This document shows positions 24,880-34,070 of a stretch of 64,000 nucleotides of DNA, in pieces (position 1 is the first letter of the stretch; each line of letters opens with the position of its first letter). The stretch is from positions 1,550,001-1,614,000 of the forward strand of contig NZ_CP107958.1 of assembly GCF_036075115.1 (NCBI RefSeq). Direction: 5' to 3'. Position numbers and translations under genes: made by a program. Origin of the DNA: Streptomyces sp. NBC_00377 (GTDB lineage Bacteria > Actinomycetota > Actinomycetes > Streptomycetales > Streptomycetaceae). Below the pieces are notes generated by a model. It saw only the letters and a program-made list of their open reading frames with translations, made no database searches and was not told where the DNA came from.

Positions 24880-26934
24880 TCACTCCGTGACGATGGCCGG
24901 GTCGCTGACTCCGGGGAGCCCGTTCTCGACGTGTCCGGCGAACCGCCTCAGGAACGCCGGGTCGGCGGCGGACGTGACGGTGAGGTCGTACCACCGCCGG
25001 CTCGCCCGCAGATCCAGGGTGCGCCTGTGCACGGCGCCGGGCCGCAGCCTGACGGTCGTGGGCTTGCCGCCGTACCCGTCGGTCACCTTCAGCTCCACCG
25101 TGCCCCGACCCCGGTGGGTGAAGCTCAGTTCGAGGCCGTCGCCGACGTGCCGGGCGGCCACCTCGACGCCGGCCGCCCCGGCCTTCCCCCTGAAGGCGCG
25201 CAGAAAGCCGTTGGGGCCGTGCACGGTCAGGTCGTGCGAACCGCCGGAGTACGCCGGGTTCCAGGTGTCGGAGACGGTCCGGCCCGCCTCCGTGGTGTAA
25301 CTCCACGGCCCGTCGGTGCGGTTGCCGGAAGTGACAAGGAAGGCCGCGCCGGCCTTCGCCCCCGAGGCGAAGGCGAGGGTGAGCTTCCCGGTCGTCGCGT
25401 CCACCGAAGCGTCCACGTACGGGGCGTACTTGAGCGGGCGCGTCGGCCGCGTGCCCCGCTCCTGCTTCGGCAGGACGGGGTGGGCGGGCGGCACGGGTAC
25501 GTAGTCGGGGTGGCGGTCCTTGTCCGGGGGCCGGTAGCCGTCGGTGTCGGGCAGGCCGACCGGTCGGGTGTCCCTGCGGGAGAAGTCGAACGCGGAGGTC
25601 AGATCGCCGCAGACGGCGCGCCGCCACGGGGAGATGTTCGGCTCGTGGACGCCGAAGCGGCGTTCCATGAACCGGATGACCGAGGTGTGGTCGAGCGTCT
25701 CGGAGCAGACGTAACCGCCCTTGCTCCAGGGCGAGATGACCAGCATGGGCACGCGCTGGCCGAGCCCGTAGGGGCCCGCGGTGTGTCCGCTGTCGCCCTT
25801 GAAGAGATCCGGGCCGACGTCGACGGTGGACCGGCCCTGCGCGTCCGAGGCCGGGGGGAAGGGCGGCAGAAGGTGGTCGAAGAAGCCGTCGTTCTCGTCG
25901 TAGGTGACGAACAGGGCGGTCTTCGCCCACACCTGCGGGTCGGCGGTGAGCGCGTCGAGGACCTGGGCGACGTACCAGGCTCCGTAGTTCGCGGGCCAGT
26001 TGGGGTGCTCGGTGAAGGCCTCGGGGGCGACGATCCAGGAGATCTGCGGCAGCTTCCCGCCCTTGACGTCCGCCTTCAGCCGGTCGAAGAAGCCCTCGCC
26101 CCTGCGGGCGTCGGTGCCGGTGCGGGCCTTGTCGTACAGCGGGTCGCCGGGCTGCGCGTTCTGGTACTGCTTGAAGTACAGCAGCGAGTTGTCGCCGTAG
26201 TTGCCCCGGTAGGCGTCCTGGATCCAGCCCCAGCTGCCGTTCGCGTCCAGGCCGTCGCCGACGTCCTGGTAGATCTTCCAGGAGACCCCGGCCTTCTCCA
26301 GGCGTTCGGGGTACGTCGTCCAGCTGTAACCGGCCTCGTCGTTGCCGAGGACCGGGCCGCCTCCCTTGCCGTCGTTGCCGGTGTAACCGCTCCACAGGTA
26401 GTAGCGGTTGGGGTCGGTCGAGCCGATGAAGGAGCAGTGGTAGGCGTCGCAGACGGTGAAGGTGTCGGCCAGCGCGTAGTGGAACGGGATGTCCTCGCGG
26501 GTCAGATACGCCATCGTCGTGGCGCTCTTGGCGGGGACCCACTTGTCGTACCTGCCGCCGTCGAAAGCGACATGGCCGTCGTTCCAGCCGTGCGGGAGGT
26601 CCTGGAGGAAGGCGAGACCCAGGTCGTCGGCGTCGGGGTGGAACGGCAGGACGTCCTTGCCCGTCCCGTCCGCCTGGTGCCAGACCGACTTGCCGTTGGC
26701 GAGGGTGACCGGACGCGGGTCGCCGAAGCCTCTGACGCCCCGCAACTTGCCGAAGTAGTGGTCGAAGGAGCGGTTCTCCTGCATCAGGACGACGATGTGC
26801 TCGACGTCCTCGATGGACCTCGTGCGGTGGTTCGCGGGCAACGCCGCGGCGCGTTCGATGCTGTCGGAGAGGGCGGTGAACGTCGTGGTGGCACCCGCCA
26901 GTTGGAGGAATCGGCGCCGGTTGACTTCGGCCAT
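24880..26934 (-). CDS. Phosphocholine-specific phospholipase C, Tat-exported
   Basis: A 684-aa secreted phosphoesterase. The twin-arginine signal NRRRFLQLAGATTTFTAL leads into the family hallmark EHIVVLMQENRSFDHYFG (residues 45-62). Metal-binding segments include YDENDGFFDH and SWIVAPEAFTEHPNWP. Two C-terminal DUF756-type beta domains (from about 500) are visible as APYVDASVDATTGKLTLAFA and GLELSFTHRGRGTVELKVTD. I chose ATG 26934 because it directly precedes the Tat motif. In Streptomyces such enzymes are often induced by phosphate limitation, but I could not identify a PHO box upstream. Confidence 0.94.
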   Translation of the reverse strand: MAEVNRRRFLQLAGATTTFTALSDSIERAAALPANHRTRSIEDVEHIVVLMQENRSFDHYFGKLRGVRGFGDPRPVTLANGKSVWHQADGTGKDVLPFHPDADDLGLAFLQDLPHGWNDGHVAFDGGRYDKWVPAKSATTMAYLTREDIPFHYALADTFTVCDAYHCSFIGSTDPNRYYLWSGYTGNDGKGGGPVLGNDEAGYSWTTYPERLEKAGVSWKIYQDVGDGLDANGSWGWIQDAYRGNYGDNSLLYFKQYQNAQPGDPLYDKARTGTDARRGEGFFDRLKADVKGGKLPQISWIVAPEAFTEHPNWPANYGAWYVAQVLDALTADPQVWAKTALFVTYDENDGFFDHLLPPFPPASDAQGRSTVDVGPDLFKGDSGHTAGPYGLGQRVPMLVISPWSKGGYVCSETLDHTSVIRFMERRFGVHEPNISPWRRAVCGDLTSAFDFSRRDTRPVGLPDTDGYRPPDKDRHPDYVPVPPAHPVLPKQERGTRPTRPLKYAPYVDASVDATTGKLTLAFASGAKAGAAFLVTSGNRTDGPWSYTTEAGRTVSDTWNPAYSGGSHDLTVHGPNGFLRAFRGKAGAAGVEVAARHVGDGLELSFTHRGRGTVELKVTDGYGGKPTTVRLRPGAVHRRTLDLRASRRWYDLTVTSAADPAFLRRFAGHVENGLPGVSDPAIVTE

Positions 26935-27335
26935 GGGTGAGGCACCTCTCGTACGGAAGGGCTGCGCCTGCCGGTTCGTGACGCAATGCGCGCGCCACGA
27001 AGTGTTCCAAGGGCACCGAACGTCAGGGAAGGGTCGGGTGACGCGAGTGTGAAAGTCGAGGGTACGAGGGGGTGCGGCGGGCCAAGAGATGGCCAAGCGC
27101 CGCGGTCACGCCGGCCCGGGACCGGAAACGACCGGTGGGCAGCCGCCTCTCGTCCCACGCGCACGTGGACGCGGGCAAGACCGCTGACAGCCCTGCCGCA
27201 GGACGATGCGACCCCGCCTGTCGTGGGGCACACGCACACTCTTGGCCGAGGCCATTAATTCATATTTAATGGTGTGGCCGGTGCGTCCGTGCCCGGCCCC
27301 TGCCCCGAACACCGCACCACAGCCGGGAGTCGCGC
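26935..27335. other. 401-bp intergenic region upstream of phospholipase C and SDR genes
   Basis: No gene is apparent. It holds the divergent control regions of the phospholipase (leftward) and the SDR gene (rightward). The only striking element is an AT-rich palindrome at 27252-27272, abrupt against the surrounding GC-rich sequence. Confidence 0.6.
27252..27272. promoter_or_regulatory. AT-rich operator, site 1 (upstream of SDR gene)
   Basis: CCATTAA and TTAATGG form a perfect 7-bp inverted repeat with a 7-base spacer. The segment ATTCATATTTAATG (27258-27271) recurs as ATTCATAAATAATG upstream of the GntR gene. It lies 64 bp upstream of the SDR GTG start. It is inferred to bind the nearby GntR-family regulator. 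Confidence 0.55.
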
Positions 27336-28109
27336 GTGAACTCGCACCATCCATTCCAGGACCGTTTCGCGGGCCGTTGCTTCGTCGTCACCGGTGCCGC
27401 GTCCGGGATCGGAGCCGCAACGGCACACCGACTGGCGGCCGAGGGAGGCGCTGTCGTCCTGGTCGACGTCATGGACGACGCCGGCGAGGAGACGGCCAAA
27501 GCCATCCGGTCCCACGGAGGAAGGGCCGTGTACCAGCATGGCGACGTGTCGGACGAGACGGCGTGGGCCGCAGTCGTCGGAACGGCCCGTGAGACGTTCG
27601 GGCGGGTCTCCGGGCTCGTCAGCAACGCGTACACGGTGCGTATGGGCGCTGCCGATGCGATCGGCCGGGCCGAGTGGGACCGCCAGCTCGCCGTGAACCT
27701 CACCGGAGCGTTCCTGGGCTTCCGAGCCTGCCTCGAGGACCTGCGTGACACGTCCGGCAGCGCCGTGTTCGTCTCGTCGGTGCACGCACTCGTCGGAATG
27801 CCAGGACGCCCGGCCTACGCAGCGAGCAAGGCCGCCCTGACCGGGCTGATGCGACAGCTGGCCGTCGAGTACGGCGATCGGGTGCGGGTCAACGCCGTGC
27901 TCCCCGGGCCCGTCCTGACGCGGGCCTGGGACGACATCGGTGAGGCCGACCGGCAGGCCAGCGCCGAGCAGACCGCCCTCGGCCGGATCGGCCGCCCCGA
28001 GGAGGTGGCCGGTCCGATCACCTTCCTGCTGAGCGAGGACGCGTCGTCCATCACCGGCGCCTCCCTTGTCGTCGACGGGGGATGGAGCGTGCTGAAGACA
28101 TCCGCCTAG
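27336..28109 (+). CDS. SDR-family oxidoreductase
   Basis: A classical short-chain NAD(P)-dependent dehydrogenase of 257 aa. The cofactor motif TGAASGIG is at 19-26, with Asp44 in VLVDV suggesting NAD preference. Asn121, Ser147/148 (VFVSSVHA) and Y161-x3-K165 (YAASK) form the active site; the usual NNAG is replaced by SNAY. The C-terminal LLSEDASSITGASLVVDGGW is typical. The GTG start at 27336 has GGGAG 7 bases upstream. Its promoter region shares an AT-rich motif with the GntR and aldehyde dehydrogenase genes. It may act on an alcohol or aldehyde in the same pathway, but the substrate is not readable. Confidence 0.9.
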   Translation: MNSHHPFQDRFAGRCFVVTGAASGIGAATAHRLAAEGGAVVLVDVMDDAGEETAKAIRSHGGRAVYQHGDVSDETAWAAVVGTARETFGRVSGLVSNAYTVRMGAADAIGRAEWDRQLAVNLTGAFLGFRACLEDLRDTSGSAVFVSSVHALVGMPGRPAYAASKAALTGLMRQLAVEYGDRVRVNAVLPGPVLTRAWDDIGEADRQASAEQTALGRIGRPEEVAGPITFLLSEDASSITGASLVVDGGWSVLKTSA

Positions 28110-28202
28110 GGATCTGGTCCTGAGTGCACGTTTCGCCACGTGGGTCGACGTTCGCCGATGTTGCCGGCCGGGATCGAGCAGTCGTCCCCGGCCGGCTCCT
28201 GA

Positions 28203-28840
28203 TCAGTCGAGTCTCACCAGGTACGGAAGGCGCTCAGTCCAGGGAGTGCCCTGTGGGTCCGGCCGTAGTCGAACAAGGACGCGTCCTCGACCTCGTTGTC
28301 GCCGCCGACGATCCAGCCGTTCGGGTCGGCCCCGTCGGCGAAGTCGATCGCGATCGGGTCCCAGTACGAGATGCCCACCACCTTGCCCGTGTCGTACATG
28401 GCGCGGAAGAACTCGCGGGTCCACCTCAACTGCCCGTCGGGGGTGGCTCCGTAGTTCTCGGGACCATCGGGGGCGAGGTGACTCTTCTGGATCAGGGTCA
28501 CCTCGCCCGGACCGCTCGCCCTGGGTGTCCAGGGTGAGGCTGTCTCGACCGCCATGACCGGCTTCCCGCTCGCCGATCCCACCCAGCTCGCGAAGTTCGC
28601 CAGGGATGCGATTCGACATGTTCGTCCAGGAGGCGTACAGCGAGACGCCCATGATGTCGTAGTCGAGGCCGTTCGCCCGTGCCGAGCGGGTGGGAATCAC
28701 GGTCCCGCTGTGGACCGCGACGGGCTGAGGCGCGGCGGACGGTACGGGACGCCTCCCCGACGAGCAAGATCGTCATCCACCTCACCACCCCGGACCGCGC
28801 CACCTACGCCGGCTGGATCGACGGGGTTTCCGGGTATGCA
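28203..28840 (-). pseudogene. Decayed GH53 arabinogalactan endo-galactanase, frameshifted and partly inverted
   Basis: On the minus strand, the C-terminal part of a GH53 galactanase is readable in two frames. NGLDYDIMGVSLYASW (about 28627-28674) is in one frame. ASLANFASWVGSASGKPVM, continuing through GQLRWTREFFRAMYDTGKVV and GISYWDPI to the stop at 28214, is in another. The frameshift is near 28610-28625. A further GH53-like stretch (TVRDASPTSKIVIHLTTPD, then RATYAGWIDGV) reads on the plus strand at about 28737-28830. It would belong just upstream of NGLDYD in an intact protein, so this segment appears inverted in place. The N-terminal half is absent. Confidence 0.7.
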
Positions 28841-28914
28841 GCGTCAACATGACAGGCGGCTGCTGCGTGGCGGCTGTGGATTGGGCTTCATCGTCTGGTC
28901 GGCCCACACCCCTG

Positions 28915-28937
28915 TCAATAAGTATTCATAAATAATG
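28915..28937. promoter_or_regulatory. AT-rich operator, site 2 (upstream of GntR gene)
   Basis: TCAATAAGTATTCATAAAT (28915-28933) overlaps ATTCATAAATAATG (28924-28937). It shares TCAATAAG and CATAAAT with site 3, and ATTCATA-N2-TAATG with site 1. It lies about 100 bp upstream of the GntR start, so autoregulation is likely. Confidence 0.55.
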
Positions 28938-29038
28938 TTCACCGGTAGACTTGGGCACAATGGCACGTCAAGCTCGCCGAAGGCTCGCCCACCAGCCCGG
29001 CAGGCGTCCGTCAGCCCTCTCGATCCGAGGAGAACCGC

Positions 29039-29755
29039 ATGGCGTCCTATTCCGGCCGTGGTGTGCACGGACACGTCGTGCACACACTCGGCGCGCGCAT
29101 CGTCAGAGGCGAGATAGGCGAGGGCGCGATCCTGGACGTCAGCGCCCTCGGAGCCGAGCTCGACGTGAGCCTGACCGTCATGCGCGAAGCGCTCAAGGTT
29201 CTCGCCGGCAAGGGCCTGACGGACGCGCGGCCGAAGCGCGGCACCTTCGTCAGGGAGCGGGCACAGTGGAATCTTCTCGACGCCGATGTCATCCACTGGC
29301 GCATGGAGGCCGGTGACGGCGCCCAACTGCTGCGCGACCTCGCCGATGTGCGCTCCATCGTCGAGCCCGCCGCGGCGCACCGGGCCGCCCTCCACCGCAC
29401 GGACGCCGACCTGGCCTCCCTCGAAGCCGCCCTGCAAGCCATGGGGCAGGCGAAGGTGGACTCCGCGGCCGCCGCCGAGGCCGACGCGGCCTTCCATCGC
29501 GCGCTGCTCGCCTCCACCGGCAACGAACTGCTGCGGCGGATGGACATGTTGCTGGAACCCGGCCTGAAGGAACGCGACCGCATGGTCCACGGCCACGGCG
29601 ACGCCGACGACCCGGTTCCCAGCCACCGCGCGGTGTTCGATGCCGTCCGCGACCAAGACCCCACCCGCGCCGAACTCGCCATGCTCACCCTGCTCGCCAA
29701 GGCTCTCGCAGACCTCGACCAACTCGCGCGGGCACAGACCGCGGCGCGATCGTGA
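29039..29755 (+). CDS. GntR-family (FadR/FCD-type) transcriptional regulator
   Basis: A 238-aa regulator. The winged helix-turn-helix is at about residues 10-72 (LGARIVRGEIGEGAILDVSA, LGAELDVSLTVMREALKVLA, PKRGTFVRE). The FCD effector domain follows, with metal-ligand-type segments RSIVEPAAAHRAA, ADAAFHRALLASTGN and PSHRAVFDAV. GAGGAG is 6-7 bases upstream of ATG 29039. AT-rich motifs shared by its own promoter, the SDR gene and the aldehyde dehydrogenase gene point to these as its regulon. FCD regulators usually sense small carboxylates or sugar acids. Confidence 0.92.
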   Translation: MASYSGRGVHGHVVHTLGARIVRGEIGEGAILDVSALGAELDVSLTVMREALKVLAGKGLTDARPKRGTFVRERAQWNLLDADVIHWRMEAGDGAQLLRDLADVRSIVEPAAAHRAALHRTDADLASLEAALQAMGQAKVDSAAAAEADAAFHRALLASTGNELLRRMDMLLEPGLKERDRMVHGHGDADDPVPSHRAVFDAVRDQDPTRAELAMLTLLAKALADLDQLARAQTAARS

Positions 29756-29991
29756 GGACAGCCGCCCACCAGCGTGCATGGGCAGGGGCGGCGCCCGCGG
29801 CGGTGAGGAGCGGCGCCCTGCCCGACGTGACCGGCTGACCGTCCTCTCGGCCGGGGAAGCCGGCCGGGCGCCCACCGGCCTGGTCCGTCGGTTGACGAGA
29901 GCGTCGGCCCCCGAGCTGGGCCGGTGGCCGCCGGTACCGTGGGCGGTTGACTCCACCACGGCAACGCCTGGTTGCGTCGATCGCCCCGCCA

Positions 29992-31455
29992 TCACGCGGA
30001 ACCCAGGACCGTCATCCAGCGCCACTGGGTGAACTGCTCCAGATTGGCGGTGCCGCCGATGCGGGAGCCGTTGCCCGACGCCCCCATCCCGCCGAAGGGG
30101 GCGTTCGCGGCGTCCTTGGCGGAGACGTCGTTGACGTGCACCATGCCGGTGCGCAACTGCTCGGCGACGGCCGCGGCCCTCGACATCGAACCGGAGTGCA
30201 CAGCCGCCGTCAGACCGTATTCGGTGTCGTTGGCGATCTCGACGGCCTCATGGTCGGTACGGAACGCGACGAGGGGAGCGACCGGCCCGAAGATCTCCTC
30301 GGTGAAGGCGGGCATGGTCCGCTCGACGCGGTCCAGAACCGTGGGCGGGTAGAACAGCCCGTCGCGGCGTCCGCCCGCCAGTACCCGTGCGCCGGCGGCC
30401 ACGCTCTCGTCCACAATGCGTTCGATCCTCGCGGCCTGGCGCTCGCTGATCACAGGGCCGAGGGCCACGCCCTCCTCGCGCGGGTCGCCGACCCGCAGTT
30501 CACCGGCCTGCCTGATCAGCGCCTCCGTGTAGGGCTCCACGACGTCGGCGTGCACCAGATGACGTCCGGCGGCGACGCATGCCTGCCCCTGATAGCCGAA
30601 GGAGCTCATCGCCCCTGCTGCCGCGGCGGAGTCGATGTCCGCGTCGTCGAGCACGACGATCGAGTTCTTGCCGCCCAGTTCCAGGGCCACCCGCTTGAGC
30701 CCGTCGCCCGCGGCGCGGGCGACCGCCCGTCCCGCCTCGGTGGAGCCGGTGAAAACGACCATGGCGACGTGGGGATCGGCCACGACCGCCTCACCGGTGC
30801 CGGGGCCTCCGGGCAGGACGTGGAGCAGCCCCTCGGGCAGTCCGGCCTCCTCGAACAACCGCGCCACGACGACACCGCCGGACACAGGTGTGTGGGGATC
30901 GGGCTTGAGCAGAACGGCGTTGCCCAGCACGAGTGCGGGCGCCAGGGCCCGCATGGCGAACAGCAGGGGGGCGTTCCAGGGGTTGACGACGCCGACCACC
31001 CCCAGAGGTACCCGCCATGCGTAACTGGTCCGGGCGGGTGCCGACGGGCTCAGGATCTCGCCGCGGGGCAGCGACGCGAGGCCGGCGGCCTGCGCAAGCT
31101 GGCTGAGTCCGGCCGCGATCTCGTAGTCGCCCTTCGCCGGGACGCCTCCGGACTCCCTGACAATCCACTCGCGAATCGCCCGGCGGTTGTCGTGCAGCGC
31201 CCGGGCGGCGCGGAGCAGGACCTCGGCGCGCTCCTGGGGCGCCGTCTCGGCCCAGGCCCGCTGGGCTCGGGCGGCCAGGGCCCCGGCCCGGGCGACATCC
31301 GCGGGCGCTGCCACACCCACCTCGGCCAGCCGCTCCCCCGTGGCGGGTTCGTTCACCGGCTGGACGCCGCCCTCGGACTGCCGCCAAACGCCGCTGAAGA
31401 TCTTCCCGGTCCATTCGGCCGCGTCCGGCCACGTCTCCTCGTCGGTGACGGTCAT
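29992..31455 (-). CDS. NAD(P)-dependent aldehyde dehydrogenase, benzaldehyde/vanillin-dehydrogenase-like
   Basis: Oxidises an aldehyde to the acid. The 487-aa protein has the catalytic Glu259 in LELGGKN and Cys293 in GYQGQACVAAGRH. The cofactor loop is FTGSTEAGR (235-243), with PWNAPLLFAMRALAPAL near 159-175 and the C-terminal PFGGMGASGNGSRIGG. The short N-terminus and active-site surroundings resemble the aromatic (XylC/benzaldehyde, vanillin) branch. GGAGGG lies upstream of ATG 31455. With vanAB 3.5 kb away and pcaHGBL in the window, vanillin to vanillate is an attractive role, but sequence alone does not prove it. An AT-rich operator lies 39 bp upstream. Confidence 0.88.
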   Translation of the reverse strand: MTVTDEETWPDAAEWTGKIFSGVWRQSEGGVQPVNEPATGERLAEVGVAAPADVARAGALAARAQRAWAETAPQERAEVLLRAARALHDNRRAIREWIVRESGGVPAKGDYEIAAGLSQLAQAAGLASLPRGEILSPSAPARTSYAWRVPLGVVGVVNPWNAPLLFAMRALAPALVLGNAVLLKPDPHTPVSGGVVVARLFEEAGLPEGLLHVLPGGPGTGEAVVADPHVAMVVFTGSTEAGRAVARAAGDGLKRVALELGGKNSIVVLDDADIDSAAAAGAMSSFGYQGQACVAAGRHLVHADVVEPYTEALIRQAGELRVGDPREEGVALGPVISERQAARIERIVDESVAAGARVLAGGRRDGLFYPPTVLDRVERTMPAFTEEIFGPVAPLVAFRTDHEAVEIANDTEYGLTAAVHSGSMSRAAAVAEQLRTGMVHVNDVSAKDAANAPFGGMGASGNGSRIGGTANLEQFTQWRWMTVLGSA

Positions 31456-31493
31456 GGCACGACCCTCCAGCCCCGATGCTTGGTCCGTCCCTT

Positions 31494-31512
31494 GCATTTA
31501 TGCCCTTATTGA
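31494..31512. promoter_or_regulatory. AT-rich operator, site 3 (upstream of aldehyde dehydrogenase)
   Basis: On the minus strand it reads TCAATAAGGGCATAAATGC, sharing TCAATAAG and CATAAAT with site 2 but with a shorter spacer. It is centred about 48 bp upstream of the leftward aldehyde dehydrogenase ATG and about 90 bp upstream of the rightward sensor phosphatase start. Confidence 0.55.
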
Positions 31513-31591
31513 GGATATATGTCCGACCATCTCCCCTGGGTTGCCCGTGGCCGGGCCGGGACGCACGGTGGAAAGACCGAAGTGAGGGCGG

Positions 31592-34045
31592 ATGAACGCG
31601 ATGACGAGTTCGGACACCGCCGGCGACGACCGGGCGGCGTGGCGGCCGGACGACCCCATCGACGAGTCGGCCACGGCCGGTGCCCGTGTGGACTCGAACG
31701 GCATCGTGACCGCGTGGAGCGAGGGAGCACGGCGGCTGCTCGGCTACCGGTCCACGGAGGTCATCGGCCGGCCCGCGGCATCACTGCTCGCAGGGGAGCC
31801 GCCCGTCGAGACGCTTCGTTCCCTGAAAACACTGCCGCGGTGGAACGGGACGGCGACTCTCCTGCACCGGGACGGCCACCATCTCGCAGTGAACCTGCTG
31901 GCCCACCGCCGGGAGCCCGACGGCGAGGAGAAGGGAGGCGGCGAGTGGCTCGTGGTCTCCCCCCTGGACCGGCCGGCGTCGCCGCTCCACGACGAGTCGC
32001 TGGTGATGTGGGCGTTCACCCGGTCCCCGTTCACGACGGCGCTCTACGACACCGGCCTGCGGCTGCGCCGGGCGAACGCGGACATGGAGCGGGTGATCGG
32101 CATGCCCGAAACGGCGATGCAGGGGCTGCGCGTATCGGAGATCGTGGTCGACCCGGAGAGCGACCGGACGGAACAGTGCATGCGGCGGGCGTTGGAGACC
32201 GGCGAACAGCAGCATCTTCAGCAGTCCCTGCACCTGGCGGGCCATGAGAGCGACAGCGTCTGGACGACGTTGCTCACCCCCGTGCGGGACTCCGAGGGAA
32301 CGATAGGAGGAGTGCTCCTTTCCGCGTACGACGTGACCGAGGAGCACCTGGCCCGGGGGCGCCTGGCCCTGCTCAACGAGGCCAGCATCCGCATCGGCAG
32401 CACCCTGGACCTCGCCCGGACCGCGCAGGAACTCGCCGATGTGGCCACCCCTCAACTCGCGGACTTCGTCACCGTCGACCTGCTTCCCGCCATCGAGGGC
32501 GGCGACGACCCGCGCGCCGGCTCGCCGGCCGGCCCCGTCATGCTGCGCCGTGTCGCCTACCAGTCCGTCCTGGAGGGTTGCCCCGAGGTCGTGGTGGAGC
32601 GCGGAGCAGTGGCCGCGTACCCGGACGATTCGACTGCGGCCAGATGCCTGACCACCGGCCGGCCGCTGATCGAGAACGTGACAGCTTCCGCGATGGACCG
32701 GGTGGCGAGCCAGACCCCGGACCGGGCCGAACGGATGCGACGCTACGGCTTTCACTCCGTGCTGGCCGTGCCGATGCGCGCCCGCGGCATCACCCTCGGC
32801 GTGGCCACGTTCTCCCGCCACCGGCACCCGGAACCCTTCGAGCAGGACGACCTGCTCCTGGGCGAGGAGATCACCGCCAGGGCCGCCGTCTGCATCGACA
32901 ACGCCCGCCGCTACAGCCGCGAGCGCCGCACCTCCCTCACCCTTCAGAGCAGTCTCCTGCCGCAGCGGCTGCCCTCGCAGGCCGCCGTCGACGTCGCTTC
33001 CCGCTATCTTCCCGCCAGCACGCAAGCCGGTGTCGGCGGTGACTGGTTCGACGTGATCCCGCTGTCCGGCGCCCGGGTCGCCCTCGTCGTCGGCGACGTC
33101 GTCGGCCACGGCGTCCAGGCGTCGGCCGCCATGGGACGACTGCGTACCGCCGTGCGCACCCTTGCCGATGTCGACCTTCCGCCCGACGAGCTGCTGACCC
33201 ACCTGGACGACCTGGTCATCCACCTGTCCGCCGAGGTCGAAAGCGCGGCCGGCATCGTCGGCACCGTCGGCGACATCGGTGCGACCTGTCTGTACGCCGT
33301 CTACGACCCGGTCTCCCGGCGCTGCGCCATGGCTCGCGCGGGCCACCCCGTACCCGCGGTGGTGACCCCGGACGGCGCCGTGGAGTTTCCCGACATCCCC
33401 GCGGGTCCGCCGCTGGGGCTCGGCGGCCTGCCCTTCGAAGCCACGGAGATCGAACTGCCCGAAGGCAGCCTCCTCGTGCTGTACACCGACGGTCTCGTCG
33501 AGGACCGTGGCCGCGACATCGACGAAGGCCTCGACCTGCTGCGCGAGGTGCTGGCCCGGCCGGCTGCGTCCCTGGAGACCACCTGCGACACCGTGATCCG
33601 GACGCTTCTCCCCGACCACCCCGCCGACGATGTGGCGCTGCTGATAGCCCACACCCGCGCCCTGGACGCGGCACATGTCGCCACCTGGGACGTGCCGGCC
33701 GATCCCGCAGCGGTCGCCGAGACCCGTAGGAACACCCGTCGGCAGCTGGCCGCCTGGGGCCTGGACGAGGCCGCCTTCGTCACCGAACTGGTCGTCAGCG
33801 AACTCGTCACCAACGCCATCCGCTACGGCGGCGCCCCCATCCAGCTCCGGCTCATCCGGGACCGCAACCTCATCTGCGAAGTCTCCGACGCCAGCAGCAC
33901 CGCCCCCCACCTGCGCCGTGCCCGCACCTTCGACGAAGGCGGCCGCGGCCTGCTCCTCGTCGCCCAGCTCACCCAGGGCTGGGGCACCCGCCAGACGTAC
34001 GACGGAAAGACGATCTGGGCCGAACAGGCCCTCCCCACCGCCTGA
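31592..34045 (+). CDS. PAS/GAF sensor with SpoIIE-type PP2C phosphatase and anti-sigma kinase (HATPase) domains
   Basis: An 817-aa cytoplasmic stress-signalling protein. Two PAS domains (about 25-100 and 130-235; IVTAWSEGARRLLGYRSTEV, RRANADMERVIGMP) precede a GAF domain (about 255-430). A SpoIIE/PP2C phosphatase domain (about 450-670; PASTQAGVGGDWFDVIPL, ALVVGDVVGHG, LLVLYTDGLVEDRG) and an RsbW-like HATPase (about 695-815; ELVVSELVTNAIRYG, GGRGLLLVAQL) follow. Streptomyces has many such proteins, which reverse and impose phosphorylation in partner-switching sigma control. ATG 31592 has GAGGG upstream; ATG 31601 is an alternative. No sigma or anti-anti-sigma gene is adjacent. Confidence 0.93.
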   Translation: MNAMTSSDTAGDDRAAWRPDDPIDESATAGARVDSNGIVTAWSEGARRLLGYRSTEVIGRPAASLLAGEPPVETLRSLKTLPRWNGTATLLHRDGHHLAVNLLAHRREPDGEEKGGGEWLVVSPLDRPASPLHDESLVMWAFTRSPFTTALYDTGLRLRRANADMERVIGMPETAMQGLRVSEIVVDPESDRTEQCMRRALETGEQQHLQQSLHLAGHESDSVWTTLLTPVRDSEGTIGGVLLSAYDVTEEHLARGRLALLNEASIRIGSTLDLARTAQELADVATPQLADFVTVDLLPAIEGGDDPRAGSPAGPVMLRRVAYQSVLEGCPEVVVERGAVAAYPDDSTAARCLTTGRPLIENVTASAMDRVASQTPDRAERMRRYGFHSVLAVPMRARGITLGVATFSRHRHPEPFEQDDLLLGEEITARAAVCIDNARRYSRERRTSLTLQSSLLPQRLPSQAAVDVASRYLPASTQAGVGGDWFDVIPLSGARVALVVGDVVGHGVQASAAMGRLRTAVRTLADVDLPPDELLTHLDDLVIHLSAEVESAAGIVGTVGDIGATCLYAVYDPVSRRCAMARAGHPVPAVVTPDGAVEFPDIPAGPPLGLGGLPFEATEIELPEGSLLVLYTDGLVEDRGRDIDEGLDLLREVLARPAASLETTCDTVIRTLLPDHPADDVALLIAHTRALDAAHVATWDVPADPAAVAETRRNTRRQLAAWGLDEAAFVTELVVSELVTNAIRYGGAPIQLRLIRDRNLICEVSDASSTAPHLRRARTFDEGGRGLLLVAQLTQGWGTRQTYDGKTIWAEQALPTA

Positions 34046-34070
34046 AGCACCGTGCAGTCTTCTGTTCCCC

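Noticed and set aside
29947..31512. 521-residue plus-strand frame opposite the aldehyde dehydrogenase
   Set aside because: Shadow of the minus-strand gene, which has the catalytic Cys and Glu motifs and a good ribosome site.
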